Shown here: positions 28,228-38,406 of the stretch, one piece after another
How the letters are laid out: the number at the start of each line of letters is the position of its first letter
Numbering within the stretch: the stretch's first letter is position 1
Origin: Ecytonucleospora hepatopenaei
Taxonomy: Eukaryota; Microsporidia; Enterocytozoonidae
Assembly: GCA_026692725.1 (NCBI GenBank)
Contig: JAPMUG010000008.1
Location: 62,001 to 126,000, forward strand
Length of the DNA stretch: 64,000 bases
Reading direction: 5' to 3'
Program-made: the position numbers and the translations under genes
Notes under the pieces: model-generated
Seen by the model: the letters and a program-made list of their open reading frames with translations, nothing else
Told to the model about the DNA's origin: nothing
Database searches by the model: none

Positions 28228-29913
28228 TTATTTAATATAATATACTGCTGATAATACACTTATTACATAAAATAATAAACTTACTATTAAATAGTATTTT
28301 GTTTTTAATGTATCTGGTTCCTTTCCTCCTAATGTATCATTTACTATTTGTCCATATGTCCTATTACGTAATGATCTAATTAACTTATGTGCATCAATAA
28401 CATTGGTAATAAATACATCACTGATATTACTATTATGTTTATTAACATATATGGTATAAAACTTATTAATATAGAATATACTAGTATTACTAAAAGTAAG
28501 ATATTCATTAGGTAATATAATATTATTAGTATAATTAGTGTTATTATCATTATTTATATTATTATTATGTTTATAACTTATATCTTTTTTACTCATTATA
28601 AATTGATAACTATATAAATTATGTTTATTATGATTATTATGATTATTATGATTATTATGATTATATTTCTCTATATCTTTATATTTATTATCCTTAATGT
28701 ATTTATTGTTTTTATTATACTTCTCTATATCTACTATGTTTATATCATGTGGTACACCCATTGAATGTGCTATTTCATGTGATACTTTTCTAATATTAAA
28801 CATTAACATATTATCATTATCACTAATAAAACTATTATTGTATGTTATATTTACTATTGAATAATTTATATCAAATTTATTAGCACCATTATTAAATGTA
28901 ATACCATGATACATATTTATATTATTTATATTATTTATATTTAATAACATTATTATACTACTATCTTTTATATTTTTATTATGATTATTATGATTGTTAT
29001 GATTATTATAACTGTTACGTTTATTATGATTGTTATGATTATTATGTTTACTCTCTTTTATTTTTATTTCATTCATTATCTTTCTTAACTCATCTATATT
29101 TGATATACTACCATCCACTGATATTATATCTACTATATTTATATTTATATTATACTTATTATATATAATATTTACATAATAAAATATATTAAATATATAA
29201 TCATAATCAATATACGTATTGTTATTGATAATTATAAATACATTGTAATTAATATTATTTAATACATCAGTATTGGTATCATTTTTAATATTTAATTTAT
29301 TAGTATTAGTTATCTTATCATATATATTTTTATTTATTTTCTTTTCTTTTATTATATTATTTCCTATATAATCATCCTTATTATATGTATTGTATATATA
29401 ACCATTAGTATCCTTAACATATGAATATATTTTATTATTTACTGTGTATTGTAGTGTATTGTTACATATATCATAATAACCATATGAATATATAAAATAT
29501 TTGTGTATTATATTATTATATAATATATTAGTGTGTATATTAGTATTATATATATTAGTATTATATATATTAGTATTATTTATACTTATATCTGTTATAT
29601 AATATTTACATTTATTTTCTATAAATTTTATATTGCGTTTGTTTTTTAAATTATATAATGTATTATTACATATTAAATCAATATCAATTATATTGTTAGT
29701 ATTTATGTTATTACTATTGGTAATAGTGTTTTTAATATTGTTTATATCTTCTATGTCTGATGATTCCATTTCTTCTTTATTTAACTCTAATTTAATTTTA
29801 AACTTATTTAGTTTTGTTACATCTGGTACATCTACACCATAATCATCTAAGAAACGCATTGATATACATAATATTATATTATAATAAATTATCATATTAT
29901 ATAACATTATCAT
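28228..29913 (-). CDS. ADAM/reprolysin-like zinc metalloprotease, membrane anchored
   Basis: This 561-residue protein carries a full metzincin zinc site HEIAHSMGVPHD (residues 379-390), matching HExxHxxGxxHD of the M12B (ADAM) family, with catalytic Glu380 and Asp after the third His. About 50 residues on, F-I-M-S fits the Met-turn, and F-S-N-T-S-x-F fits the ADAM F-S-x-C-S block, but with Thr and Phe replacing the usual Cys residues. An N-terminal hydrophobic leader, a prodomain-like region (about 30-230) and a C-terminal membrane segment (about 540-560) give a type I ectoenzyme. No disintegrin or Cys-rich domain is seen. His-Asn repeats interrupt the catalytic domain. Surface or secretory location is inferred. 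Confidence 0.78.
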   Translation of the reverse strand: MIMLYNMIIYYNIILCISMRFLDDYGVDVPDVTKLNKFKIKLELNKEEMESSDIEDINNIKNTITNSNNINTNNIIDIDLICNNTLYNLKNKRNIKFIENKCKYYITDISINNTNIYNTNIYNTNIHTNILYNNIIHKYFIYSYGYYDICNNTLQYTVNNKIYSYVKDTNGYIYNTYNKDDYIGNNIIKEKKINKNIYDKITNTNKLNIKNDTNTDVLNNINYNVFIIINNNTYIDYDYIFNIFYYVNIIYNKYNININIVDIISVDGSISNIDELRKIMNEIKIKESKHNNHNNHNKRNSYNNHNNHNNHNKNIKDSSIIMLLNINNINNINMYHGITFNNGANKFDINYSIVNITYNNSFISDNDNMLMFNIRKVSHEIAHSMGVPHDINIVDIEKYNKNNKYIKDNKYKDIEKYNHNNHNNHNNHNKHNLYSYQFIMSKKDISYKHNNNINNDNNTNYTNNIILPNEYLTFSNTSIFYINKFYTIYVNKHNSNISDVFITNVIDAHKLIRSLRNRTYGQIVNDTLGGKEPDTLKTKYYLIVSLLFYVISVLSAVYYIK

Positions 29914-30049
29914 ATTATATTATGTAATTAATTTATATTATATGTTTATATTATATATTTGTATTATATATTTAATTTATTATATATTTATATTATATAT
30001 TTAATTTATTATATGAAACATAAATAAATAATAAATATTTCTTATAATG

Positions 30050-31996
30050 CTACATGTAATAATATGGATGGTAACTTAGGATTTCTCTAGCTTTCATCCT
30101 CTCCTTTGGCTCTTTTCTTAGACATATTTTCATCAGGTCCAATAGCTTCTCCTCTACTTCTTTTCCATTTCTATCCTCCTTTCTAAATGACACCTCTTTG
30201 TACATATTCCCGCTTTGATACATTTCTTGCACTTCTTCCAGTACAAACACTGTTCTTTTATACACCAAAAAGTACAGGACTGCCCCAAATGACCACACAT
30301 CTGCTGCCTTGGATATCTTTTGCTTGCTGAATATTTCTGGTGCTGAATAGCAGAATGTTCCTTCCTTGCTATTTAGACAGCTGCTGGTGTCTGGGCCGAT
30401 GCAGGTGGAAATCCCAAAATCTATCACCTTTAGCTTGTTTTTTACAAACACAAAATTGCATGGTTTTATGTCTTTGTGTACTATTGAATTATCGTGCAAA
30501 AATGATATTATTTTTAATATTTCGTGGGATATGTACTTTATAAATATATCAGAATAATTATTTGTCATTATGTACTTTTGTAGGTCTATTTCTCCATATT
30601 CAAACAGGATATCTAATGAATCTTCCTGTTTGTTTATGTTATAATCTACCATTGAAATTACAAAATTACTGCTATTTTCTAAGTTTTTCAACTTTTCTAA
30701 CATTTTCACTTCTGAATGGTAATCTCCCTTATACACTCTTTTTAACGCAAAAATTTGATTTTCCACCAGGACCATCTGCACCCTGCTAAAACCGCCTTTT
30801 CCTATATTTTGTAAAAACATGCATTTCTTCTGTTTAAACATGAAACAATTAGAATAAAAATTACCACAGGTATTTAAAGGCTGTGTATTTTGTATTAGAG
30901 GAATAAGTTCACCTTCTTGTGTTGGTTTGTTTATGATGTCATTGATTAAAGAATTGGTTTTATTTGAAATGTCACTGATGTTATGATTAAAATTATCATT
31001 TTCTTTGTTAATTGTATTTGTATAAGTATTATTATAAATATTGCTATTATTAACATTTAAATCATTTTTTATATTCTCTTCCTCATTAAATTTAAAATCA
31101 TCATTTTTCATAAATACATCAGTTGTATCATAATTTTGAGAATATTTTTTTATTTGTTTTGAATTTGATTCTTCATTAATTTTAAATTCTTTTTCAAATA
31201 AATCGTTGTTGATGGTATTTTCTTTTTTAAACGATGCTGTGTTTTGTATTTTATCTGTATCCCTAATAAAATTGTTGCCATTTTCTTTATTAAAATTAAT
31301 TTCAGATGAATTTTCTTGAACACTCTGTTTACTTACAAAAATATTATAAAAATCTTGAGAGTCAGGGTTCGAGTGTTGGACTGAATAATTTTTTGATTTC
31401 TTAATGGGTGTACTCAAAATATGCCTTGTTGTTTTTATACTCTCTTTTGAATTGTAACTTGTGCTTTTCTTGGAGTACCTTGAGTGGAGTGAGTGATTTG
31501 CTAAAAATAACCTTTGCTTATTTTTAACCATAACTTCGTATTCTTCTCGATGCATCAAAAAATATTCAAGTACATCTTCCTTTCCTTCAAAACATGTGTT
31601 GGAAATAAACTTTATCATTTTTTCAAAAACAAATTTAAATTCTCTCTTTTTGTAGAAAATAAAAAAGTCCAAGTATCTTTTCCAAAAGGAATGGTACGAC
31701 TTAAAACGACTTCTATACATAATAAATAAATTTTCTATAGAATCGTATTCATCTGTTAAATTTGAATTTTCTGAACCTATAAAACTATAGTTTACAGATT
31801 CATTGCCATTTAATTGCTTTTTATAAATTATTAAATCGATGTAGTCAAGAAAAATAAGCAAAGAATACATGTCATTTGTTATCATTGTTAATGCATTTTC
31901 ATATTCCATAATTTTATTTTCATAAGAAGTATCTAACTTACTCAAATAATCGTGCAGTAAATCTGTTTTATTCGGCAAATTATTACTATTGCTCAT
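30050..31996 (-). CDS. MPS1: Mps1/TTK-type spindle checkpoint kinase
   Basis: This 648-residue kinase has a long Ser/Asn-rich N-terminal region (about 1-390) and a C-terminal catalytic domain (about 392-645). Visible elements are the Gly loop GKGGFSRV, the catalytic-site Lys in FALKRV (about 418), HKDIKPCNF with the catalytic Asp (about 508), DFG (about 527), GTFCYSAPE for the activation segment, and DVWSFG. Phrases typical of the Mps1/TTK family are GEIDLQKYI after the hinge, IVHKDIKPCNFVFVKNKLKVIDFGI and GPDTSS directly after DFG. The family controls spindle-pole duplication and kinetochore checkpoint signalling. TTK assignment is by eye; other kinase families are less likely. Confidence 0.82.
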   Translation of the reverse strand: MSNSNNLPNKTDLLHDYLSKLDTSYENKIMEYENALTMITNDMYSLLIFLDYIDLIIYKKQLNGNESVNYSFIGSENSNLTDEYDSIENLFIMYRSRFKSYHSFWKRYLDFFIFYKKREFKFVFEKMIKFISNTCFEGKEDVLEYFLMHREEYEVMVKNKQRLFLANHSLHSRYSKKSTSYNSKESIKTTRHILSTPIKKSKNYSVQHSNPDSQDFYNIFVSKQSVQENSSEINFNKENGNNFIRDTDKIQNTASFKKENTINNDLFEKEFKINEESNSKQIKKYSQNYDTTDVFMKNDDFKFNEEENIKNDLNVNNSNIYNNTYTNTINKENDNFNHNISDISNKTNSLINDIINKPTQEGELIPLIQNTQPLNTCGNFYSNCFMFKQKKCMFLQNIGKGGFSRVQMVLVENQIFALKRVYKGDYHSEVKMLEKLKNLENSSNFVISMVDYNINKQEDSLDILFEYGEIDLQKYIMTNNYSDIFIKYISHEILKIISFLHDNSIVHKDIKPCNFVFVKNKLKVIDFGISTCIGPDTSSCLNSKEGTFCYSAPEIFSKQKISKAADVWSFGAVLYFLVYKRTVFVLEEVQEMYQSGNMYKEVSFRKEDRNGKEVEEKLLDLMKICLRKEPKERMKAREILSYHPYYYM

Positions 31997-32229
31997 AATA
32001 AAATATTTACGCCTAAAATATTTATGTATGAAATATTTATGTATAAAAAATAATTTGTTTACAAGGGTAAAAATGACAGGTAAATAAAAATAACCTTAAA
32101 ATAAATTAAAATCTAAAAAAACTAACTACTAAAAACAACACACACAAAATGGTATAAGGTGATATATAAATATTATTATTTATACAAACACGGAAAAAGG
32201 TATGATTTAAAAAACTAAAAAGAAACATA

Positions 32230-32302
32230 CATCCGAGGCGGGACTCGAACCCGCAATCCCAGCTTTAGGAGAGCTATGCCCTAACCATTAGGCCACCCGG
32301 AT
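32230..32302 (-). tRNA. tRNA-Arg (CCT anticodon)
   Basis: The minus strand reads ATCCGGGTGGCCTAATGG at its 5' end. The acceptor ATCCGGG pairs with CTCGGAT (one G-T), the anticodon stem is TAGCT/AGCTG with loop CTCCTAA (anticodon CCT), and the T arm is GCGGG TTCGAGT CCCGC. The discriminator is G. It has 73 bases and no intron. Confidence 0.92.
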
Positions 32303-32361
32303 TTAAAAAAAATATTTTTATTTATTATAATAAAAATAATATAACACAAAAATATTTAATT

Positions 32362-33714
32362 CTAAAGTTTATTTCGTAAATTATTGAGAATATCTTTAAG
32401 CACACACCTTTGTGAACACAATTTCTCATAAAAAACTCCTATACTATGGTTGTTTTTAAAACTATTTATCTTATTTTTAAGATTTTTTAGTAAATTAATA
32501 TCAATGTCATTTCCTATTTTTAGTTTATTGGCTTTTTCAGATAACATTTTTACTATTAAAGAACATCTTTCTTCTTTTTCCTTTAATATTTTTACCTCTT
32601 TTAAAATGGTTTCTTTTAATAACACTAATTCTTTAATTAAATCAGTTCTTTTTTGTTCATTTTTAATTAGATCTCTAAATCGCTTCCATTTTTCATACTT
32701 TATTTTAAATTCAATAAAAGCAAGTTTTTCATCTTCTGATAGAAAATCAGGAATGTTTAAAGAATTTACATCAATTTCAATGCCTAAATCTTTATAATAT
32801 GAATCATATTTAGAAAAACACAAATAATTTGTTTCTTTTTGTTCTGAAACATTGTCAATAAAATATATTTTATCATAAGATAAAAACATGTTGTTTTTAG
32901 CACACAAAATATGACTGGATAATATTTTGTGTAATCCGGTTTTAATTTCAACGAGAATATTATTTATTATAACATAATTTTTATGACAAAAATCAATTTT
33001 TAAATTTTTTTGGCTAAATATAAAATCTATTTTAAGTAAATTATCATGTAAAATAGATTTGTTAAATATTTGATTGTTCCAAAAAACAACAATGTTTTCA
33101 TAAATGTGTAAATGTGTAAAATTATCGTTGTTTTTGCAAATAAATGTCTTTTTTATACTTAAATACGCATTTAACTTAACAACATCGGTATTGCCTATTA
33201 ATTTATACTCGTTGCATTTGTTTAAAACAACATTTTTAAGCTTAAAAAATTCTTTTTTAGTCAGAAAATATACAAAATCAGCGTTAAAAATCAAGTCTTG
33301 AATTTCTAAGATATCTATTGTTATCCGATAAAATTGCTTAAGATTTCCCTTTGTATTTTCAGCTAAAATACAATCAATGTAATTTTCATAAAAAAATATT
33401 AGCCCTAAATCCGTTAACTTAACTTTAAAGAATGTTTGTTGGATGTTAAAATTAGTAATTTTATCTTTGTTGTAAATTGTCAATATTTCTCCATTTAAAA
33501 CAAATAATGCATTTAAAATGCAGAAAATACTCTCACCGCATATTTTAATTCCTTCACTCATATTTTTTTCAAAATCATATTTAAATATTTCGTTCTTTTT
33601 AGCTTTATTAATGTAATAAATATAATTTGAATCTAAACCTATCTTGTTTTTATCTGAACTAATACCTTCACAAACATCTTTTGTATATTCCTTGTATGTT
33701 ATTTGTTTAAGCAT
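32362..33714 (-). CDS. Beta-rich plus coiled-coil protein, possibly a nucleoporin
   Basis: This 450-residue protein has two parts. Residues 1 to about 315 show recurring short beta strands without Trp-Asp motifs (propeller-like). Residues 320-450 are a highly charged coiled coil (KELVLLKETILKEVKILKEKEER). Propeller followed by coiled coil is the layout of Nup82/Nup88 and similar pore proteins, which is my best guess but not a homology call. No signal peptide or membrane segment is present. The start follows ACCCTAAATATTTTATG. The tRNA-Arg gene lies 60 bases beyond its stop. Confidence 0.55.
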   Translation of the reverse strand: MLKQITYKEYTKDVCEGISSDKNKIGLDSNYIYYINKAKKNEIFKYDFEKNMSEGIKICGESIFCILNALFVLNGEILTIYNKDKITNFNIQQTFFKVKLTDLGLIFFYENYIDCILAENTKGNLKQFYRITIDILEIQDLIFNADFVYFLTKKEFFKLKNVVLNKCNEYKLIGNTDVVKLNAYLSIKKTFICKNNDNFTHLHIYENIVVFWNNQIFNKSILHDNLLKIDFIFSQKNLKIDFCHKNYVIINNILVEIKTGLHKILSSHILCAKNNMFLSYDKIYFIDNVSEQKETNYLCFSKYDSYYKDLGIEIDVNSLNIPDFLSEDEKLAFIEFKIKYEKWKRFRDLIKNEQKRTDLIKELVLLKETILKEVKILKEKEERCSLIVKMLSEKANKLKIGNDIDINLLKNLKNKINSFKNNHSIGVFYEKLCSQRCVLKDILNNLRNKL

Positions 33715-33788
33715 AAAATATTTAGGGTAAAATTATGTTAAATTTTATTTTGCCATATTGCTTTTTTTATTTTACACTTTTTAGTGGT

Positions 33789-33980
33789 TTATTGCTGTTG
33801 TTCTTCATCTTTAATTGTAATGTTGGAAATCATTTCAGGATTGAATTTATTTGAAAAATTGTTTTCGTCTAAGAGTTTGATTTCTAAATCATGGGTATCT
33901 TTTTCAGGTTTAGTTTGTAAAATTGTATTATTCTTTAAGCATATTTCAATATACCAATCCATTGAATATTTTTCTGTCAT
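33789..33980 (-). CDS. Small acidic hypothetical protein
   Basis: This 63-residue frame starts at ATG (33980) and ends 75 bases before the next minus-strand gene, which is normal spacing here. It begins MTEKYSMDWYIEICLKNN and ends in an acidic, Gln-rich tail (KDEEQQQ). The overlapping plus-strand frame is hydrophobic and Cys/Ser-rich, which looks like an antisense shadow. No CCC element is visible upstream, so it remains tentative. The family is not recognised. Confidence 0.4.
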   Translation of the reverse strand: MTEKYSMDWYIEICLKNNTILQTKPEKDTHDLEIKLLDENNFSNKFNPEMISNITIKDEEQQQ

Positions 33981-34216
33981 TTAAATGCATAAAATCAAAA
34001 TATATTTGTTTGTTTTTGTTATAAACAAATATATTTTTAATTAACGTTATCTTTAATTTAGTGATGAAGTTCAATACTTTTTTTGTTTATAAATTATATA
34101 TAAATTAATTGCAATTCAAATATTTTTGTTTTGTTTTTATCTTTTTTAGTTAAATATTTTGATTTGTGCCAAAAACATAAAAAATTATTTAAAATTAAAA
34201 TTTCAATATTTTACCC

Positions 34217-35382
34217 ATGTGGAAAATTACCGAAGATTTTTTAACTTTTGAATATGGCAAATTAGATTATAGCTTAAATAAACTTGCTGTATTTGATCTT
34301 GATGACACAATCACAGTCTTTGATCCTTCATATCCAGTAAGCTATAGGTTTATAAATAATCATGTCAAAAGTAAATTTCAATTTTTACATAAAAATGGAT
34401 ATTTTATTGCAATAACCAGCAATCAAAATCCATTAGAAAGAGATAAATCTAAAATAACCAACTTTAAGATTAAAATAAGCAAGCTTTTAGAAGATATAGA
34501 CATTCCTATATTTTTCATTGGAGCAAAAAAATATGGAAGATATAGAAAACCTGTGATAGGAATGTTTTTATATGTTTTAAACATGTTGGATGTTACAAAA
34601 GATAAGTTAAAGAACATTTACTTTATGAATTATGAAAAGAAATTAGCTGGAATTGAAAAGTTTTTTAATGGGAAAAAAGTAAAATATATTGATGGTAAAA
34701 GTGCATGTGATATCAAACAAACTTGTTTTAATAATGAAAGTAAAGATAGTTTTATATCAGTTGAAGATTTAAAAATCAATGAATTTTTTGACGATGTTTT
34801 TTATGTAGGGGACTCTGCTGGAAGACAAACGGACAGAAGTGATGCAGATGTGAGATATGCACATAATTTAAAAATCAAATTTTATTTACCTGAAGAATTT
34901 TTTGATGGTAAAAACAATGCTTTAGGCTATGAAAATATGTTAGAAAAATATTTTAGAAGTGACAAGTTTTTGTTGTTTGAAGAAACTAAACAGGAGCATC
35001 TTGAGATTTTTGGTGATACCTACTTTGATCAATATCAAGTTGTTTTTATTTATGGTGTTAATTACACAGGAAAAAGTTTTTTTATAAAAAATTATATAAA
35101 TGAAGCCAAAAAAGTTGTCGTAAATTTATACGAGAAATATGAAATAGAAAGGTTAAAGCAAAACAACACGTATATTGTTTTACATTTTGATATTTCAAAA
35201 GAAAAAATTGATTTTTGTAAAAACATGTGGAAATTTTTAGAAAATGTTCCAAAAAAACCTGTTGCTTTTAAAAAGAAATTTTAAAGGAATTTAAAGAAAA
35301 AGAAATTATTAAAGTTCCATGGGTTTTAAACACGACAAAATATTCAAATTTTGAATTGGAGATTTTCAAGCAAATTGTATAA
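34217..35382 (+). CDS. PNKP: Polynucleotide kinase 3'-phosphatase, frameshifted near 3' end
   Basis: This DNA-repair enzyme restores 5'-phosphate and 3'-hydroxyl ends. An N-terminal HAD phosphatase (about 20-225) shows FDLDDT (Asp27, Asp29), ITSNQ, GRYRKP and YVGDSAGR. A C-terminal kinase has P-loop GVNYTGKS (residues 280-287). The annotated frame stops at 35284 after AFKKKF, but the next 98 bases in frame +2 stay open (KEFKEKEIIKVPW...) to the TAA at 35380-35382 and match the usual PNKP end, where a basic segment is followed by a short beta strand. One missing base in the T4 run at 35279-35282 explains this. It may be a real mutation, a sequencing error or a slippery site. TTACCCATG marks the start. 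Confidence 0.82.
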
Positions 35383-35411
35383 ATAAATTTAATTTGACTT
35401 ATATATGTTTT

Positions 35412-36257
35412 TTATTCATCCTGCTCTTCATTTATCCATCTTTCCATAATATTAACATATTCTTTTATGTTTGCTTCTCCGCTGAGAAAATCATCTACAC
35501 TTGGTAAATTCCTATATTCCTTAATATTTTCGGGATCAAGTGGTATAGAGACTTTCATTGTTTCTGGATGAACAGAAAATGGCATTTTTATTAGATGGTT
35601 TGTTTTTACAGTTACTTGCTTATCAATGCGTGGAAACCACTTTATAAGATCTTCTTCACTACTGTTTGTGTATTTTTTAATGATATTTTTGTATTCAGCC
35701 TTTAATTTTTTACCAGGTACTGTCAAATAAGAATTAAAAAATCTAAATATTCCACTTCTTGTTTCTGTATCTAACTCATCGTAACCAAACACCCAGCAAT
35801 GAACTCCCCTTCTACCACTAAAAACAAAACCATAGCTTTTAAATCCAAATTCTTCTTTTAAAACATAGTCAAATATTTCAATTGTGCACTTAATAAGTTC
35901 ATAGCACTTTTCACACACATTTTTATCCGTGCAACACTTTCTGTCATAATCTGTCAAGTCAATATCAAACACAAGTTCTTTGCCAACAAATTCATTTTTT
36001 GTTGTTTTTTTGGGTCTTTCTTTATAAGTAGCACCAACATCAATTCTATATGGATTGACGGTTTTAATTCTGTTGTAAAACTCATCAGGTGTGTCAAAAG
36101 TTTCGTATCTCATAAAAGTTGTGCCTTGCAAACCAAAAGCCAGTTCTTTCTTTTTGCTAATATTTATAGTTTTAAAAATCTCTTTATATGGAAAAATAGT
36201 TGTATAATAGTTTATAAATTTAGATTCTTTTTCAGAATTAATCATTGAATTATTCAT
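35412..36257 (-). CDS. PRI1: DNA primase small (catalytic) subunit
   Basis: This 281-residue protein makes RNA primers with the large subunit and Pol alpha. The catalytic pair sits in LVFDIDLTDYD (Asp98, Asp100). The conserved SGRRGVHCWV follows, as does a Cys cluster CCTDKNVCEKCYELIKC that matches the structural zinc motif. RIDKQVTVKTNHLIKMPFSVH and PLDPENIK are further family blocks. The frame begins with TTG at 36269, so I take the ATG at 36257; a second ATG lies four codons on. It is about 100 residues shorter than yeast Pri1, mostly at the C-terminus. Confidence 0.93.
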   Translation of the reverse strand: MNNSMINSEKESKFINYYTTIFPYKEIFKTINISKKKELAFGLQGTTFMRYETFDTPDEFYNRIKTVNPYRIDVGATYKERPKKTTKNEFVGKELVFDIDLTDYDRKCCTDKNVCEKCYELIKCTIEIFDYVLKEEFGFKSYGFVFSGRRGVHCWVFGYDELDTETRSGIFRFFNSYLTVPGKKLKAEYKNIIKKYTNSSEEDLIKWFPRIDKQVTVKTNHLIKMPFSVHPETMKVSIPLDPENIKEYRNLPSVDDFLSGEANIKEYVNIMERWINEEQDE

Positions 36258-36366
36258 TAAAATATACAAACAATAAAAAAATAAGTTTAAAAATAAAATA
36301 TTTTTATACTAAAATAAGGTTAAGGGTATAAAGAATATTTTTTGTAAAATTTTATTTAAAATGTTA

Positions 36367-38037
36367 TTAAGCTTTAACCACCTTCTGATCAGCAAGTTCT
36401 TGCTTCGGGGAATTTATGTTTTTTTCGATTTTTTCCTGTACTTCACCTTCCTTTTCTATTTCTTCAAGTTTTTCCTTTAAATTTTGCTTATTTAGCATAA
36501 CATTTTCTAAAACAACATATTTTAATATCATAAGGCCCATTGTAGCAACAGTTAACAACATGTCTATCAAAAACATCTTTTTATACGCCTTCACTGGCAC
36601 AACATTATTTACAGCCTTTTCACTGTCAAAAACATATTTAAATGCTACTCCTGCTATTACAGATCCAAGTGCAACAAAAGTGCCGGAATACACCAGCTGG
36701 GCTATGCTTTTCATATTCGGTGCACAGAATTTCATTGCCAGGGCAGCTGCTGTTGACTGCATCAGTCCAAAATTGACCCCTTTGCAAAGTTCAAGCATCA
36801 TTGCCCACTCAAAAACATGTTTGCTTTTATTGCTTAGTACGTAATACCCTAAAAATCTTATTAACTGGAATATTTGACTAATAAACATAGGCTGTAAAAG
36901 GCCTAACTTGCTTATTATGTAAGGAGATACAAAATAAATAAGAAGCTCAATACCATTTCCAAACATACCCGCCCATGCTTTTTTCTTGTTATTGTGTAAT
37001 TTTTCTAGCCAATTCAAGTCCTTTTCTTTCGAATAATCTTTGCTAAAACCACAATGATCATCAAAGTAAACATTTAAATAGTTTGTCATAGATGCTCTTG
37101 TTATTCCATTTAAAAGAATTATGAACGTGAAAAACATGAATTCCTTGTTTTTTATAACCGAAAAAATCAAACTCATGTTGGACGAAACATTTTCACGTCT
37201 TGGAAGATTTTTTACAAACAGTAAAGTTGTTGCAATTGCAATTATTCCTGCTGTAATTCCATAATAAAGCATTTTTGAGAAATCATAACTAACTACACCA
37301 CTTGAATTTTTAGATTGACCCACTATTGCATCTAAAATAAAACCAATCGTAATAAAACCAAGGGGAACAAAAAGTCTTTGTCTTCCATAATCACTTGTGC
37401 TGCACCCGGGTGTTCCTTGTAAATATTCTAAAACCACTTTGTCTATCATAGGAATCGTGATTGAAACAAAACAAAAATAAAGTACGTAATTGACCATAAA
37501 AAGTGCAAAATTGTTGATAAAAAAGAAAGTTGTGTAGATTATGGTTGCGCTTGATAAAGCAGCAAGAAGAATGTATTTTTGTATTCCCAACTTGTCGTTG
37601 AAACTAGCTATAAAGACACCAAATATAAAACTTATACACTGAGGTATTGCCATGTACATGCCAATGGCACTTTTTTTGGCTCCATACATTGACACAATAA
37701 ATTGAGACCTGTAGGCATGTAATGCATAAAATATAAAAGTATATGAAAAATATAAAGTTTTTGGAATCAACAAAAAACGTTTAGCGTATTTTTTAAAAAT
37801 ATTTTCATCTTGTAAATGAATGTTTTCGTTATTTTCATTTGTTTCCCTTTTGTCATTGTTTTCTCCTTTAAAATTATTTTGTGTATTTGGATGTTTTTCA
37901 TCTTCTAACTTATTTTTGTTTTTAAGATACATGTTTCTTGTATTTTCATAAACTCTAAAACCCTTGTTGAATTCTTGGTCTATTTCATTAACACCATTGG
38001 CATTATTAACATCATTGGCATCATTATTACCTTTCAT
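36367..38037 (-). CDS. MFS transporter, nucleoside-H+-symporter-like
   Basis: This 556-residue membrane protein has about twelve hydrophobic segments between charged termini (Asn/Glu/Lys-rich first 75 residues, Glu/Lys-rich last 45). The segment after TM4-5, S-D-Y-G-R-Q-R-L-F-V-P-L-G-F-I-T-I-G-F, matches the R-Y-G-R-x-R-x-x-G-S-x-G-[FW] block of the MFS_1-like (PF12832) and nucleoside-H+-symporter group. Members of this transporter group in microsporidia have been reported to import host purine nucleotides; whether this copy does so is inference. The start is at ATCAACCCTTAATG. It is the only clear importer in the window. Confidence 0.65.
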   Translation of the reverse strand: MKGNNDANDVNNANGVNEIDQEFNKGFRVYENTRNMYLKNKNKLEDEKHPNTQNNFKGENNDKRETNENNENIHLQDENIFKKYAKRFLLIPKTLYFSYTFIFYALHAYRSQFIVSMYGAKKSAIGMYMAIPQCISFIFGVFIASFNDKLGIQKYILLAALSSATIIYTTFFFINNFALFMVNYVLYFCFVSITIPMIDKVVLEYLQGTPGCSTSDYGRQRLFVPLGFITIGFILDAIVGQSKNSSGVVSYDFSKMLYYGITAGIIAIATTLLFVKNLPRRENVSSNMSLIFSVIKNKEFMFFTFIILLNGITRASMTNYLNVYFDDHCGFSKDYSKEKDLNWLEKLHNNKKKAWAGMFGNGIELLIYFVSPYIISKLGLLQPMFISQIFQLIRFLGYYVLSNKSKHVFEWAMMLELCKGVNFGLMQSTAAALAMKFCAPNMKSIAQLVYSGTFVALGSVIAGVAFKYVFDSEKAVNNVVPVKAYKKMFLIDMLLTVATMGLMILKYVVLENVMLNKQNLKEKLEEIEKEGEVQEKIEKNINSPKQELADQKVVKA

Positions 38038-38406
38038 TAAGGGTTGATAAAATATATTTGTTTATTATTTATGCTTAATTAATCATTTTTTGTTTGTTTT
38101 TGTAAGCAAAAAAAGAATTTTTAAAAAGTATTTTGAATGTTAAATAAAAACATAAATGTTCTTTTTGAAATATTTTTTAAAATAAAAAAACATGATCTTT
38201 AGAAAACAAAACAAGAGGCTTTTTAAACTAAAAAATACATAAAACAACAAAATTTTTAAAAAAAAATCACTTTGAGTGACTTATTTTAATACTTTATTAC
38301 AAATACATCAAAAAACATGACGTTTTAGCTTTAAAAAAATTAAATTTTTAAAAATTTTAGCCATAAACTTCTAAAAATCTAAACATAAAAGCATAAACTT
38401 TATTTA
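38038..38406. other. Divergent spacer between MFS transporter and PSF2
   Basis: This 369-base A+T-rich region lies between divergent genes. It contains no supported gene. A short inverted repeat (TCACTTTGAGTGA, near 38268-38280) is the only structured piece I see. The CCC element of the transporter lies at its left edge. No CCC element is evident directly before PSF2. Confidence 0.5.

Noticed and set aside
28041..28259. 72-residue minus-strand Tyr/Ile/Leu repeat protein
   Set aside because: It is a translation of the ATAATATA microsatellite and overlaps the 3' end of the ADAM-like gene.
33784..33984. 66-residue plus-strand Cys/Ser/Leu-rich frame
   Set aside because: It reads as the antisense of a charged minus-strand frame and has no start signal.
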